A stretch of 43,736 bases of DNA from Candidatus Brocadia carolinensis (GCA_002009475.1 AYTS01000049.1:1-43736), one strand, 5' to 3'. Shown: positions 1 to 9,585, numbered from the stretch's first letter. Numbers and translations: made by a program. Notes: generated by a model not told the origin, from the letters alone.

Positions 1-202
1 CACTCTTGTACGGTGAGTGCTTTACCCGGTAATGCACCTCCGGCACCGTCAGTGGCTCAGCCCTCGGCAGCGGCTCCCACTCTGGACCCGTCTGGATCGT
101 CGCAACCACTTGCGGCGTCCCCGCCATTAACTGACCAGTCGTCACTACCCCAAACAACCCAAGGGCGGCGACTATGCTTAATTTTACTGCCTTTGTAAAC
201 AT
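1..202 (-). CDS. hzsC: Hydrazine synthase diheme (gamma) subunit, N-terminus only
   Basis: The reverse strand from 202 encodes 67 residues that run off the window. They begin MFTKAVKLSIVAALGLFGVV, a clear Sec signal peptide ending near GQLMAG, then continue with TIQTGPEWEPLPRAEPLTVP and EVHYRVKHSPYKS. I recognise this from memory as the start of the MauG-like diheme subunit of hydrazine synthase, which joins NO and ammonium into hydrazine in the anammoxosome. The heme motifs lie outside the window and cannot be checked. A strong ribosome site (GGAGG, six bases before ATG) fixes the start. About 840 bases without a gene lie upstream, which fits the first gene of an hzsCBA transcript. Subunit letters B and C are used inconsistently in the literature. 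A different exported protein with a similar start is possible but less likely. Confidence 0.68.
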   Translation of the reverse strand, partial: MFTKAVKLSIVAALGLFGVVTTGQLMAGTPQVVATIQTGPEWEPLPRAEPLTVPEVHYRVKHSPYKS

Positions 203-1044
203 GTTAAACCTCCTCTATCACAGAAAATGATTTACAGAAATTTTGCATTCACCGCTATGTAATTTTATTCGAAAATCTCCCTCCTTTCCAAAGTCTTTTT
301 CCTCAACTTCTCACATACTTGTATGACTATTTACATTTTAAGCAACGAGAGTACCAAGTCCGTTTGTTTTAGACTCATTAGTCATAACTGCAAATACGTA
401 AATGGGTTAAACAACTAAAAAGAACTGTGTATCTTTTTTTTTAAACTATGTGAATTGTTACGTTTGACTGGAATACGTCAGGAATATTTCTGTCGAGGAA
501 TTAATTTTGTGGTATTATTTGAAAACAAATGACTTAGGTCAGCGCCTGAATATGGGCACTACCTTGCCCGTCCACAGGCAGCAACTTTGTTCTTACTTCA
601 GCTCACAGATTCTCATTGACAATAGAAAAGGACACTGACAAGGTAAAGACTGCTTAGGCAATGGGTACGATGAAGTCTGGAATACGAAAGAAAAAAATCC
701 CGAAGAGATGATATGATTATAGAAAAAACCGCAATACATCATCAAAACCCCAAAGGGGTGAAATACAACGGCAATAACGAGAATATAGCACCCCTTCAGG
801 GCTAGAAAACAATCGCGTGATGATATACTACAATAATACCATCCCTTCGGGATTTAAAACCGTTGATTAATGAACGAGATGACGCTCCGGCATTTATTGA
901 AGGATGTTTATTAAAACAGGTGAGATTGCTTCGCTTCACGCGCAAGGACAAAGTTCTTTTTTTGGATTCACAATAATCCGCTTTTGAGGAGATGCCTTCC
1001 ATTGCTTTTGGGTACGAATCATGTCGCCCGTATTTCAAGCCTTA
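203..1044. other. Long upstream region of hzsC without a gene
   Basis: The 842 bases between hzsC and the slp-like gene hold no credible coding region. The part next to hzsC (203-560) is AT-rich and must contain its promoter on the minus strand. Several weak -35/-10 pairs can be drawn there but none stands out, so no promoter is called. The distal part carries the palindromic repeats listed separately. Short open frames here look like chance products of these repeats. Confidence 0.6.
697..880. repeat. Cluster of short GC-core palindromes (REP-like)
   Basis: Small palindromes are spaced about 40-55 bases apart: ACCCCAAAGGGGT at 747-759, CCCTTCAGGG at 792-801 and ATCCCTTCGGGAT at 841-853, with a half core CCCGAAG near 699. 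The flanks share AT-rich words such as gaaatacaa and gatgatat. The pattern is like the REP or RAYT-type intergenic repeats common in planctomycetes and other environmental bacteria. No RAYT transposase gene is in the window. The outer limits are approximate. Confidence 0.55.
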
Positions 1045-1566
1045 TCAGTAGGAATGTCCAACACCAATGCCAATATGCACGGAGGAACGGGGATCATTGT
1101 AGGTTCTCGTTGCAGGCCAAAGATATAACTCCTTCACGGAAATCAGGGGATACGTATACTCGGTTTTATCCAACGGGAGCGTCCGCTTCTCCCGAACCTC
1201 CCCTGCAATGGTAACCGCCCGTCCTTTCGTAAATACATTCACATCTAAGTAACGGCTGTCGAGCGCCAGGAACCTTCCTCCGGTTTCATCCACATCCTTA
1301 GGCTTCCCCCGAAATCCGGCAGGACGCTGTAATATTTGCAGCAGTGTCCCTTCTTTGGTATTCTCCGTCTTAAGAACAATCCCGCTTAAGACGATCATTT
1401 GACCTTTATAGTTTTCAGGATTATTGAGTACCGCGCTGAAAGTAATGTCCGGTCTGACTTGATCCCGAATTTGTTTCGATATTACCGGCGCACAGCCGGC
1501 AATCAATAATAATAAAACCATTGGTATTGATTGAGAAAAGAGGGAATCGTTAAAATTTTTTACCAT
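1045..1566 (-). CDS. slp: Slp-family outer membrane lipoprotein
   Basis: This 173-residue protein starts with a lipoprotein signal peptide. A hydrophobic stretch at about residues 14-22 is followed by the lipobox IAGC with the lipidated Cys at residue 25. The mature part follows the Slp (starvation lipoprotein) pattern: CAPVISKQIRDQVRPDITF, then a small beta-rich domain with NPENYKGQMIVLSGIVL. Slp proteins are outer-membrane lipoproteins of poorly defined role, induced by starvation or acid in enterobacteria. The length is near the usual 180-190. AGGAAG lies eight bases before ATG. It stands alone between repeat-rich regions, so its context says little. Confidence 0.75.
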   Translation of the reverse strand: MVKNFNDSLFSQSIPMVLLLLIAGCAPVISKQIRDQVRPDITFSAVLNNPENYKGQMIVLSGIVLKTENTKEGTLLQILQRPAGFRGKPKDVDETGGRFLALDSRYLDVNVFTKGRAVTIAGEVREKRTLPLDKTEYTYPLISVKELYLWPATRTYNDPRSSVHIGIGVGHSY

Positions 1567-1770
1567 AATTCACTTCCTGTTTTGGATATCTCACGAATAA
1601 AACCAATACGCTATGGGAGGCCGATTCATGCAAAAAGGAGAAACTGGGTTTTCTCCCCCGCTACGTTCCGATGAGCTCAGACGAGCGCGCAGTCGATCGA
1701 TTCGGCGTAAAAAAAACAACGAACTATAGCAGACGCATAAAGAAAGTTGGCTTTGTGATGGCGCTAGCCA

Positions 1771-1815
1771 GAAGCAATCTCTCTCGTGGGATTGCTTCGC
1801 TGTCGCTCGCAATGA
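1771..1815. repeat. Intergenic repeat with GAAGCAATC inverted arms
   Basis: GAAGCAATC at 1771-1779 and GATTGCTTC at 1790-1798 form an inverted repeat, followed by a GCTGTCGCTCGCAATGACC tail. This is the dispersed repeat often mistranslated as a short protein containing SLRATAKQSH. A related fragment (GAGATTGCTTCGC) occurs near 922-934. It is non-coding. Confidence 0.6.
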
Positions 1816-1997
1816 CCAGCACACGCCAACGTATTTAATACGCATACGATAAATTCCCCCTCCGCATTCCACATCCCACACATCGCCGAATGGCAGGCGG
1901 CGCCTACCCTACAAAAACAACAAGTCCCCGTTAGAAAAGTGGAATTCAGGGGGGGTTGTCTTTCCCCACACCCGCTACATCCGCAAAGCTTGGGTAG

Positions 1998-2034
1998 GGT
2001 GGATTAAGGCGCTGTCTTTTACGCCGAATCCACC
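1998..2034. repeat. Inverted repeat, GGTGGATT family
   Basis: GGTGGATT at 1998-2005 pairs with AATCCACC at 2027-2034, and GGCG/CGCC extends the stem inside. A GTAGGG word precedes the left arm. The form is that of a dispersed intergenic palindrome found in many bacteria. The whole stretch 1567-2290 holds only repeats of this kind and no supported gene. Confidence 0.55.
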
Positions 2035-2233
2035 TTGCACGCCTGAAACAGTATTTCGAAATTGCTATAGCATACCATCTATCGTTTGTTGACCAGATAC
2101 AATACCTTATTTTTTGATGTTAATCAATATTCAATTCCTTATGGCTGGTTCACTCTTGCAGATTGAACTATATATTTTGCACCGTGCTATAGTTCCCAAA
2201 TGCTATCAGCCATGAAAAAATGCCAACTGTTTC

Positions 2234-2257
2234 GGTTCAATCGAGGACGATTGAACC
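2234..2257. terminator. Hairpin downstream of the FAD oxidoreductase gene
   Basis: GGTTCAATCG (2234-2243) and CGATTGAACC (2248-2257) form a perfect 10-bp stem with a 4-base loop, 34 bases past the stop codon on the minus strand. A T6 run follows only after some 15 bases, so it is an imperfect terminator. A tandem CCAGCGAAGA lies beside it. Confidence 0.4.
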
Positions 2258-2290
2258 AGCGAAGAACCAGCGAAGAGTCGGATATGCTTC

Positions 2291-3790
2291 TTAGTCAAGT
2301 AAATATTCCTCCGGAATAATAGTTCCTCTGCCTAAAATGAGACACGGATCGAGCTCCTTCTTGATCGCGGCCATTTCCCTGAGTCCTGATGGGCCAAACA
2401 TGTCTAAAAGATATTCACGTTTGATCTTGCCCACACCATGTTCAGCAGAAATGGTACCTCCCCACTGAATAATTTGAAGGGCGATCTTACGGTAAATCTG
2501 CCATCCCCAGTCAGCTTCCAGATCGTTCTGCGGGAGGAGGTTCACGTGGAGATGATTATCGCCAATGTGACCAAAGATGCAATACCGAAGGCCAGAGTCG
2601 CGCAGGCTCTGCCGATAGAGTTCAAGCAAATCGAAAAGGTGTTCGCCCGGAACCGTAAAATCAGTGCCGATCTTCTGCTGATTATGTTGTCGCAAGATTT
2701 TATTAACGAGCGCCGGGATGGCATGACGAAACACACGGAATTCTGTGTGCTCCTTCGGGCTTTGACTAAACCAACTCTGATCAAACAGGGCTTGATGGCT
2801 TCGGCACAACAGGAACCATTGTTCCGCAAGCTTCTTTCCGGACTCAGGCTGAATCTCCTGTTCAAAGAAGATTGCGGCCTGAGCTCTTTGGGGAATTTGT
2901 GAATAGGCTGAACGCAAGATCTCGATAGAGTGAGAATCGAAGTACTCCAGTGCGCTGGCGTCGATCTGATCTTTTGCGCAAGAGGCACGGTTCTTCAGCG
3001 ACGCCTCCCTCGCCTGATGTGCGAATTGCCAGGCATTCTCCTCTTTGCCAAAGAAGACAATGCCGCTGAAGAGTTCCTGAGGTTTAGGGATTAATACAAG
3101 CTCAACCGCCGTGATTACCCCTAAGGTGCCTTCTGACCCAATAAACAGATCGAGTGCGCTCATGTCCGGAGCCGAATAATAACCCGCGGAGTGCTTGCCC
3201 TCAGGTATCCGGTATTGTGGCAGCTTCAATGCAATGGTGTTCCTGAACCCTTTGAGGAAGAGACGCCCTTCTTTGTCGGCAAGGCATTCCCCGCGTCGTA
3301 ATTCCAGCATATCGCCTGTCGCAAGAACGACCTTTAGCCGTCTTACCCATTTACGGGTAGCCCCATATTTGAACGTGCGCGCACCTGAGGCATTCGTTGC
3401 CACACTGGCGCCAAGAAAGGCGTTTTGTTCTGTCGGGTCGGGAGGATACAGGAGCCCTTTTGCAGAAACCGCCTCTTGTAGTGCCCGCAGGGTAACGGCT
3501 GGTCCTGTCACGGCGTAGCCTGGCTCCTCAGCGGCTTGATGAATGTGCTTCAGTCCACCCAGTTTTTCTGTAGATAGGACGATTCCGCCAAACGGAATCC
3601 TTGATCCCACAAGACCTGTTCCATTTCCTGCAACCGTTACGGGTGTTTTGGTGCGACAGGCTTCTTCCAGCACCTGTGCAACGTCATCTTCGTCCTCCGG
3701 AAACACCACCTCTTGTGCATAACCGCCGGAGAGGTTAGATGCATCTTTCAGGTAAGGGTGTATCACATCGGGATGGTTGCTGCGGATCAT
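2291..3790 (-). CDS. glcD: FAD-binding oxidoreductase, GlcD/D-lactate dehydrogenase family
   Basis: This 499-residue protein has the length of E. coli GlcD. Its N-terminal half is a PCMH-type FAD-binding domain with VTVAGNGTGLVGSRIPFGG, then EQNAFLGASVATNASGARTF and FIGSEGTLGVIT. Its C-terminal half has the FAD oxidase C domain with GHIGDNHLHVNLL and SAEHGVGKIKREYL, whose histidines belong to the substrate or metal site of the family. Members oxidise 2-hydroxy acids such as glycolate or D-lactate and pass electrons to quinones or Fe-S partners. No glcE or glcF partner is adjacent, so the substrate is open. It lies 52 bases downstream of pgeF on the same strand and may be cotranscribed with it. 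Confidence 0.85.
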   Translation of the reverse strand: MIRSNHPDVIHPYLKDASNLSGGYAQEVVFPEDEDDVAQVLEEACRTKTPVTVAGNGTGLVGSRIPFGGIVLSTEKLGGLKHIHQAAEEPGYAVTGPAVTLRALQEAVSAKGLLYPPDPTEQNAFLGASVATNASGARTFKYGATRKWVRRLKVVLATGDMLELRRGECLADKEGRLFLKGFRNTIALKLPQYRIPEGKHSAGYYSAPDMSALDLFIGSEGTLGVITAVELVLIPKPQELFSGIVFFGKEENAWQFAHQAREASLKNRASCAKDQIDASALEYFDSHSIEILRSAYSQIPQRAQAAIFFEQEIQPESGKKLAEQWFLLCRSHQALFDQSWFSQSPKEHTEFRVFRHAIPALVNKILRQHNQQKIGTDFTVPGEHLFDLLELYRQSLRDSGLRYCIFGHIGDNHLHVNLLPQNDLEADWGWQIYRKIALQIIQWGGTISAEHGVGKIKREYLLDMFGPSGLREMAAIKKELDPCLILGRGTIIPEEYLLD

Positions 3791-3842
3791 ATTGGTTTTA
3801 TCGCACCCTCTTTCTTACCAGGTAAACGCAAAAAGAATGTTA

Positions 3843-4661
3843 TTATCCGTTTTTCAGCATGATTCCTGCCCCAAATCTCCCTGTCCCCGCATGTTGATGG
3901 CGATAGGAAAAGAAGAGGGTATGATTGCACTTCGTGCACATGCGGGCGATTTCAATATTTTCCTCCGGAATGCCCATGTGTATCAATTGGGCATTGTTTG
4001 CTTCCCATAGATCGAAATACTTCTTACCCGTAAAATTATCAGACTGGATATGGTTATTTTCATCACCGAAAACTTTCCTGATTTCAGCAATCGTCTCCGG
4101 GCCGACCTCATAGCAGCATGGTCCAATGGAGGGTCCTATTCCCACAAGGATGTCGGTTGGTGAGCAACGGAAATTCTCCTTCAATGTCTGAATCGTATTT
4201 TGTGCCACCCTGCGAACAGTCCCTCTCCATCCCGCATGCGCAACTCCTACTACCTTTTTCCTTGCATCGAAGAAGAGAAAAGGAACGCAATCAGCCTGGA
4301 GAACCATAAGGCAAATGTCAGGAATATTTGTTACCATCGCGTCGGCTGCGCTTATGGCTGTGCCGTCATGAAACGCACCGCTGCCTCTTACATCTGTCGT
4401 TATCATTTTTACCGTACTTCCATGTACCTGTCTGGCAAAAGTAAAATTCTCCAGGGGAATTCCAACGGACAAGGCAAGCCGTTGTCGGTTCTTATGCACC
4501 ATTTCCGGGTTGTCGCCGACATGAAATCCCAAATTAAGGGAGTCGTACGGTTGATCGCTGAAACCACCCACCCTCGATGAAACGAAATGACGTATTTCTT
4601 TATATTTCAACAGATTTTGGAAATACCATAACGGCAATGAGCCGGCTTTCTGTTTAAACAT
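3843..4661 (-). CDS. pgeF: Peptidoglycan editing factor / YfiH multicopper-like protein
   Basis: This 272-residue protein belongs to the PgeF (YfiH, formerly DUF152 or polyphenol oxidase) family. Visible hallmarks are VSSRVGGFS near the N-terminus, RQVHGSTV (His 80), LQADCVPFLF (Cys 125), GVAHAGWRGTVR (His 142) and GPSIGPCCYEVG. The His-Cys-His set is the zinc site. Members act as purine nucleoside phosphorylase or adenosine deaminase, or keep L-Ser out of peptidoglycan stems in E. coli. The gene follows the terminator behind glnB1, so it probably has its own promoter, and it is followed closely by the GlcD-like gene. Confidence 0.88.
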   Translation of the reverse strand: MFKQKAGSLPLWYFQNLLKYKEIRHFVSSRVGGFSDQPYDSLNLGFHVGDNPEMVHKNRQRLALSVGIPLENFTFARQVHGSTVKMITTDVRGSGAFHDGTAISAADAMVTNIPDICLMVLQADCVPFLFFDARKKVVGVAHAGWRGTVRRVAQNTIQTLKENFRCSPTDILVGIGPSIGPCCYEVGPETIAEIRKVFGDENNHIQSDNFTGKKYFDLWEANNAQLIHMGIPEENIEIARMCTKCNHTLFFSYRHQHAGTGRFGAGIMLKNG

Positions 4662-4679
4662 AGCACCAAATATCGTTAT

Positions 4680-4718
4680 AAAAAAACGAGGGCGTTGAGT
4701 TTATCGAGCTCAACGCCC
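4680..4718 (-). terminator. Intrinsic terminator of glnB1
   Basis: GGGCGTTGAG (4690-4699) and CTCAACGCCC (4709-4718) form a perfect 10-bp stem with a 9-base loop. Read on the minus strand it is followed by TCG and a run of seven T, 32 bases past the glnB1 stop. It closes the ammonium transport block. Confidence 0.85.
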
Positions 4719-4750
4719 ATCGCACCATACCACAAAAAAAGAAATCCCTG

Positions 4751-5143
<393 letters not shown>

Positions 5144-5177
5144 TCATGGTATCCTACGGATAACAACCCTATGCGAA

Positions 5178-6518
5178 TTATGTGCTTTCGGTCTCATAAT
5201 AGTGGTAAGCAATTTCCTTATGCTGAGAAATATCCAAACCGATAACTTCTTCTGATTCGCTTGGTCTCAAACCAACCGTTGCGTTTACAAACCATCCTAG
5301 CAGCGTTGTTATACCAAAAGACCATGCCCATGCAGCAATGATGCCGATCCACTGCTTTCCAACGATAGCAACGTTACCGTAGATAAGACCATCGACCCCT
5401 GCTGGATTTACCGCTGAGCTGCAAAAGATCCCCGTGGCAAACGCTCCCCAGGTTCCACCCATTGCATGCACTCCGATAACGTCAAGGGCGTCATCATATC
5501 CCAAAGCCTTCTTCATTTTTGTTACACAGTAGAAACAAATCAGGCCGCCACCAACACCTATCGCAATTGCTGCCATTGGGCCGACAAAACCCGATGCCGG
5601 GGTAATAGCAACCAATCCTGCTACGGCACCTGAACAAGCGCCCAGTATTGTTGGTTTTTTGTGATGTATCCACTCCAGAACAGTCCAGGTAAATCCGGCT
5701 GCAGCCGCCGCGGTATTGGTAACGACAAATGCGCTTGCAGCGAGTCCATCAGCAGCCACGGCACTTCCGGCATTAAAACCAAACCACCCAAACCATAGTA
5801 AGCCGGTACCCAGCATCATGAATGGCAAATTATGCGGGGGTTTTATCTCTTTCGGGAAACCTTTCCGTTTCCCAACAAGCATCATTACTGCGGCGCCAGA
5901 TGCGCCAGAGCAAATGTGAACAACGGTTCCCCCGGCAAAATCCAATGCTCCTAATTTAAACAGCCAACCATCAGTAGCCCACACCCAATGCGCCATAGGT
6001 GCATAGACTGCCGCCGTCCATAAGAGTACCAGCAACAGCCAGGCATTGAATTTAAACCGTTCTGCAAAGGTACCCGTCATCAGTGCAGGCGTGATAATAG
6101 CAAACATACATTGGAAAATCATAAAGGTAAGATGGGGTATTGATGTTGCATAAAGATCACTCGGTGCCTGCCCAACAGTACCTGCCCCCAACCCGCACCA
6201 TTGAAGACCACCAATAAACCAACCCCCCGGAGCAAAAGAAAGACTGTAACCATAAAGTACCCACTGCACACTCACGATACACATAACAATAAAACTCAGC
6301 CACATCGTATTCACCATATTCTTTGCCCTCACCATACCCCCATAAAACAAGGCAAGGCCAGGCGTCATAATCAGAACCAATGCCGACGATGTGAGCATCC
6401 ACGCATTATTTCCTTTATCAATTTGCGGTGCATCGGCCGCTAACGCATTTGATGCATAGAGCAGTATCATCGACAATGCAAAAATCGATGAAACACCTAA
6501 AAAGGCCCCTTTTCTCAT
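5178..6518 (-). CDS. amtB: Ammonium transporter Amt (first copy)
   Basis: This 446-residue Amt has an N-terminal signal peptide ending in SNALAADAP and about 11 membrane helices. Pore residues of the family are visible: DFAGGTVVHI holds the Asp and first His of the twin-His pair, GVHAMGGTWG the second, and WFGFNAGS the helix-V motif with the Phe gate. The C-terminal tail IGLDISQHKEIAYHYY matches the conserved PII-interacting tail. GGAGAGG lies before the ATG. Amt proteins carry ammonium across the membrane. Here it may feed the anammox reaction or nitrogen assimilation. It is intact, unlike the two other copies, and is paired with glnB1 downstream. The region upstream (6519-6671) shows no hairpin. 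Confidence 0.95.
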   Translation of the reverse strand: MRKGAFLGVSSIFALSMILLYASNALAADAPQIDKGNNAWMLTSSALVLIMTPGLALFYGGMVRAKNMVNTMWLSFIVMCIVSVQWVLYGYSLSFAPGGWFIGGLQWCGLGAGTVGQAPSDLYATSIPHLTFMIFQCMFAIITPALMTGTFAERFKFNAWLLLVLLWTAAVYAPMAHWVWATDGWLFKLGALDFAGGTVVHICSGASGAAVMMLVGKRKGFPKEIKPPHNLPFMMLGTGLLWFGWFGFNAGSAVAADGLAASAFVVTNTAAAAAGFTWTVLEWIHHKKPTILGACSGAVAGLVAITPASGFVGPMAAIAIGVGGGLICFYCVTKMKKALGYDDALDVIGVHAMGGTWGAFATGIFCSSAVNPAGVDGLIYGNVAIVGKQWIGIIAAWAWSFGITTLLGWFVNATVGLRPSESEEVIGLDISQHKEIAYHYYETEST

Positions 6519-6671
6519 AAACCTCTCCTTTGAAAGTTATTGATCAATTTTTTCATCCTAAATAGCATGCAAGATAACACCATCCGCCAGATACTTTCAT
6601 CAAATAAAACTACAGATCAAACGTGCAATTCTTTACTATCTCATCCTACCACCCCCCTCTGATGAAAAATT

Positions 6672-7616
6672 TCAATTTTCGTACGGCCTAAGCTTTATTT
6701 CCCATAAATAGCTGGCCAAACTGTCCAAGTCTTTTTGGAGAAACAGGGATGGCTCTTTTTCCTTCATTCGGTCAACAATGCTCTTGCATCTGCGTTTAGT
6801 ATATAATAACGAGACATCCGACATCTTTGACGGGTTATGACAGGGTACACAATTGGTCATGTATATCCCTTCGGTAAAAGCAGTAACATCTTTTTCTCCA
6901 ATTTCCTTTAATGATTTAAACTCAGCGAGTCTGCCCTTGTCTATTTCGCCTTTCTGGTATTTTTTAAAAAGATCGATTATTTTTTGTTCATCAGGCGTAA
7001 ATCTTTCTTCGCTGCTCATCTGCATTCTGTTGAACGCATGCAATATATCTTCTTCGATCCAATTTTTATGAGCAAATATATATTCTAAAATATGACACTG
7101 TCCGCATTTCTTTTTCAAAGTTACTTCCATCTCCTCTTCCGAATGAATAATTGATTTTGGAATCCCCTGACAATCTTTATTAAACGAAATCAATAGTTTG
7201 GCGTCTGTTGGGGAGCTTGCGATCGTCACCCCATCGGCTAAGGCAATGTAGGGCATAAAGCCTAAAAAGCTTTTCTCCCTGCCTACCTCGACTTCGTTAT
7301 TATCCTTATAATAAAAAATGCGTCGTGCGGTCTCGTCGTATACGATTTCTTTTGGTAGTAAATACGAGACTTCTTTGTATCTCTTGTGATTTGTGATATT
7401 TCTAGCGCCTTCATCAAATACCAGGTGAATGTAAACGCGTTTGTCCTGGATGATTAATGATTTTTTGCGTACAATACTATCTTTGATATTCATTTCCTGT
7501 TCTTTTCCTTCTAAAATGCCATTAACGACAAAGTTTTGTGAAAATACGGGAAAAGATAAGATTGCAGACATGAGAAATATTATGACCTGACAGACATGAA
7601 AGCGATGATTAAACAT
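6672..7616 (-). CDS. Periplasmic diheme c-type cytochrome, unknown role
   Basis: This 314-residue protein has a signal peptide ending near FPVFSQ and two heme c attachment motifs, CGQCH (residues 171-175) and CVPCH (256-260). The second lies in NCVPCHNPSKMSD, typical of a mono-heme class I fold. The N-terminal 150 residues resemble no family I recognise. ATG at 7616 is chosen because GAGAGG stands seven bases before it; an in-frame ATG five codons upstream lacks a ribosome site. It lies between two amt genes on the same strand. Electron transfer in the anammoxosome or periplasm is an inference from the hemes and host. A link to ammonium transport is suggested only by position. Confidence 0.8.
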   Translation of the reverse strand: MFNHRFHVCQVIIFLMSAILSFPVFSQNFVVNGILEGKEQEMNIKDSIVRKKSLIIQDKRVYIHLVFDEGARNITNHKRYKEVSYLLPKEIVYDETARRIFYYKDNNEVEVGREKSFLGFMPYIALADGVTIASSPTDAKLLISFNKDCQGIPKSIIHSEEEMEVTLKKKCGQCHILEYIFAHKNWIEEDILHAFNRMQMSSEERFTPDEQKIIDLFKKYQKGEIDKGRLAEFKSLKEIGEKDVTAFTEGIYMTNCVPCHNPSKMSDVSLLYTKRRCKSIVDRMKEKEPSLFLQKDLDSLASYLWEIKLRPYEN

Positions 7617-7906
7617 AGACACACCTCTCATAGGTCATGATACTATGCAGTAATGGGAAAAAATGGAAAGCATGGTCTTACAGCAAACAATAGTCATAAC
7701 TACACTCTGATACCTTTATTTTTGCTCTGAACTATCGACATTATTTTGTATCTACTTTTAAACTTCAACAACCATGCGAGCACATTGTAAACCAAAACAA
7801 ATTATGATAAATTAATAATTCCATAATCAATTATAAATTAGGTTACTAGAACTTATTTTTATTATTTATCAATTGTTTTGCATGATTTTTGCGGAAATGA
7901 ATACAT

Positions 7907-7920
7907 GGCTTAATTAAGCC
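7907..7920. promoter_or_regulatory. Perfect 14-bp palindrome in the gap before the cytochrome gene
   Basis: GGCTTAATTAAGCC is a perfect palindrome about 290 bases upstream of the diheme cytochrome start and about 270 bases past the amt2 stop. It could be an operator, but nothing else supports this. The surrounding 7617-7900 is strongly AT-rich and presumably holds the cytochrome promoter on the minus strand. Confidence 0.25.
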
Positions 7921-7924
7921 AAAA

Positions 7925-8143
7925 ATACTTATCCTGCATAATTGAGATCGCAGGTGCAGTCTTACCATCTCTCGTTATCCCTGATATTGCATTAGGGCTA
8001 GAAAGTGGTAAAGCTTATTTGAAAGTATCTTGCTTTGAAAAAGGCATACTAAAAACGAGACCCATGCCTTTTAACGTACGGAAAGAATCAAGAAGTGCAC
8101 AGAGTTTTGTTACTTGCTACATTGAAACTGAAATATTAACATG
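7925..8143 (+). pseudogene. Possible gene remnant without a start
   Basis: One plus-strand frame stays open for about 70 codons up to a TGA at 8141-8143 and reads like a protein (for example LPSLVIPDIALGLESGKAYL), but it has no start codon with a ribosome site and an upstream stop. I do not recognise it. It may be a fragment of a decayed gene or chance. It lies opposite to the flanking genes. Confidence 0.25.
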
Positions 8144-8192
8144 AACGTACGATAAATTCAGAATTCTGCAATGCCCTAAGTAGCATTGAAGG

Positions 8193-9558
8193 TCAAACTC
8201 CAGGATAGCAGCCTGTGCCATGCTCATAGACATCTATACCGGAGCGTTCCGCATTAACAGGCACCCGAAGACCAAACGTTCGTTTTAAGACAAAGAAAAA
8301 AAGGAAACTAGCAGAAAAACACCACGCTATTAACGTAGTACAGGAGATAAATTGTGCCAGCAACTGCCACCCAGAACCCACAATCAGCCCTTTCACCCCT
8401 CCGTACGTTCCGTCAGAAAAGACACCCACAGAAAGTAGCCCCCAGAGTCCATTTGCTCCGTGCACGGAAATAGCGCCTACCGGGTCATCAATTTTTAATT
8501 TAGTTTCGATAAGGTAAAGAGAAATCCGTGTGATTAAAGAAGCAATAATTCCTATAATAATTGCGGCCCAGGGCGGTACATATGCCCCGGATGCAGTGAT
8601 GGCAACACATCCTGCCAATGCACCGTTGCAGGTCATGATAATGTCCGATTTTTTCGTTATGCGAAACGAGAGATAGAGAAGGGTAACGGCTCCTGATGCG
8701 GCTGCCAAAAGGGTATTTACAGCTATGATAGATACCCGAAGTTCTGTTACTGCCAGGGTGCTCCCCGCATTAAAGCCGAACCATCCAAAAATTAAGGTAA
8801 GGGTGCCGATTACGATGTACAGCAGATTATGGCCATGAATAACGTTGGAGCTTCCATCAGGATTGTACTTTCCGTATCGTGGCCCCACCATCCACGCTGC
8901 AATGAATGCAGTCAAACCACCAATTCCGTGCACTAACCCTGAACCAGCAAAATCTCGGGCTCCCACTCCAAACGGCAATAACTCCAGCCATCCCTTCCCC
9001 CACATCCAGTGTCCGAATACAGGATAAAGCACCGCGCATAAAAAAATACTATAAATGATATGCGCATGAAATTTAAAACGCTCTGCCACAGCACCTGTTA
9101 CGATGGTACAGGAGGTGGCAGCAAACATAATCTGAAACATCCAGAGCGCTGCCGTTGATACGTCATAGGAATCACCAATTAGCAAAAAGCCGCTATAGCC
9201 AATAAAACGGTTTCCCCATGATAGACCTGGGGCAAGCCCTGAACCACCAAACATCAGACCAAAACCAATAAGCCAAAAAACCAATGCCCCAACACAAAAA
9301 TCGACAAAGCTCATGGAGAGGTAATTGAGCGTATTCTTCTTCTGAACAAAGCCTGCACCAAGGAAGGTGAATCCAGCCTGCATGTTAAACACCAAAAAAG
9401 CACTGAGTAACGTCCATGCAAAGTTTACAGAGAATTTTAATCCCTGTATGCTTTCAGTATAAGTATTGGCACCACCAGGGTCTCCTGCAAACACCTGATT
9501 GAATAAAAAAAAACCCCAGCCCAGCGATAAACACAAGAAAGAATAAGAATGTGCGCAT
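8193..9558 (-). CDS. amtB: Ammonium transporter Amt (second copy), frame broken in an A9/T9 run
   Basis: Removing one base from the run at 9505-9513 joins MRTFLFFLVFIAGLGFF to LFNQVFAGDPGG, a proper signal peptide, and gives 454 residues. Without it only a TTG start inside the signal peptide remains. Family residues are present: ARDFAGSGLVHGIGG and SVHGANGLWG hold the twin His, WFGFNAGS the helix-V motif. The tail GIDVYEHGTGCYPGV matches the PII-docking tail. Its core is most like amt3 and less like amt1, so the two probably arose by duplication. No good ribosome site is seen before ATG 9558. A strong hairpin lies upstream, between glnB2 and this gene. Confidence 0.85.
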
Positions 9559-9585
9559 TTTCAAGATGCTGCCTTCATTAAAATT

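Noticed and set aside
13..198. Plus-strand frame of 61 codons at the left edge
   Set aside because: It is the opposite-strand shadow of the hzsC start, is Pro/Ser/Ala-rich and has no ribosome site.
802..1038. Minus-strand frame of 78 codons
   Set aside because: It crosses the palindromic repeats; no ribosome site and no protein-like composition.
1591..1881. Minus-strand frame of 96 codons
   Set aside because: It is a translation of the GAAGCAATC repeat and flanks, with no start signal.
6519..6671. Sigma-54 promoter before amt1
   Set aside because: TGG-N9-TTGCA near the right place has one base too few between GG and GC and lacks the CAC part.
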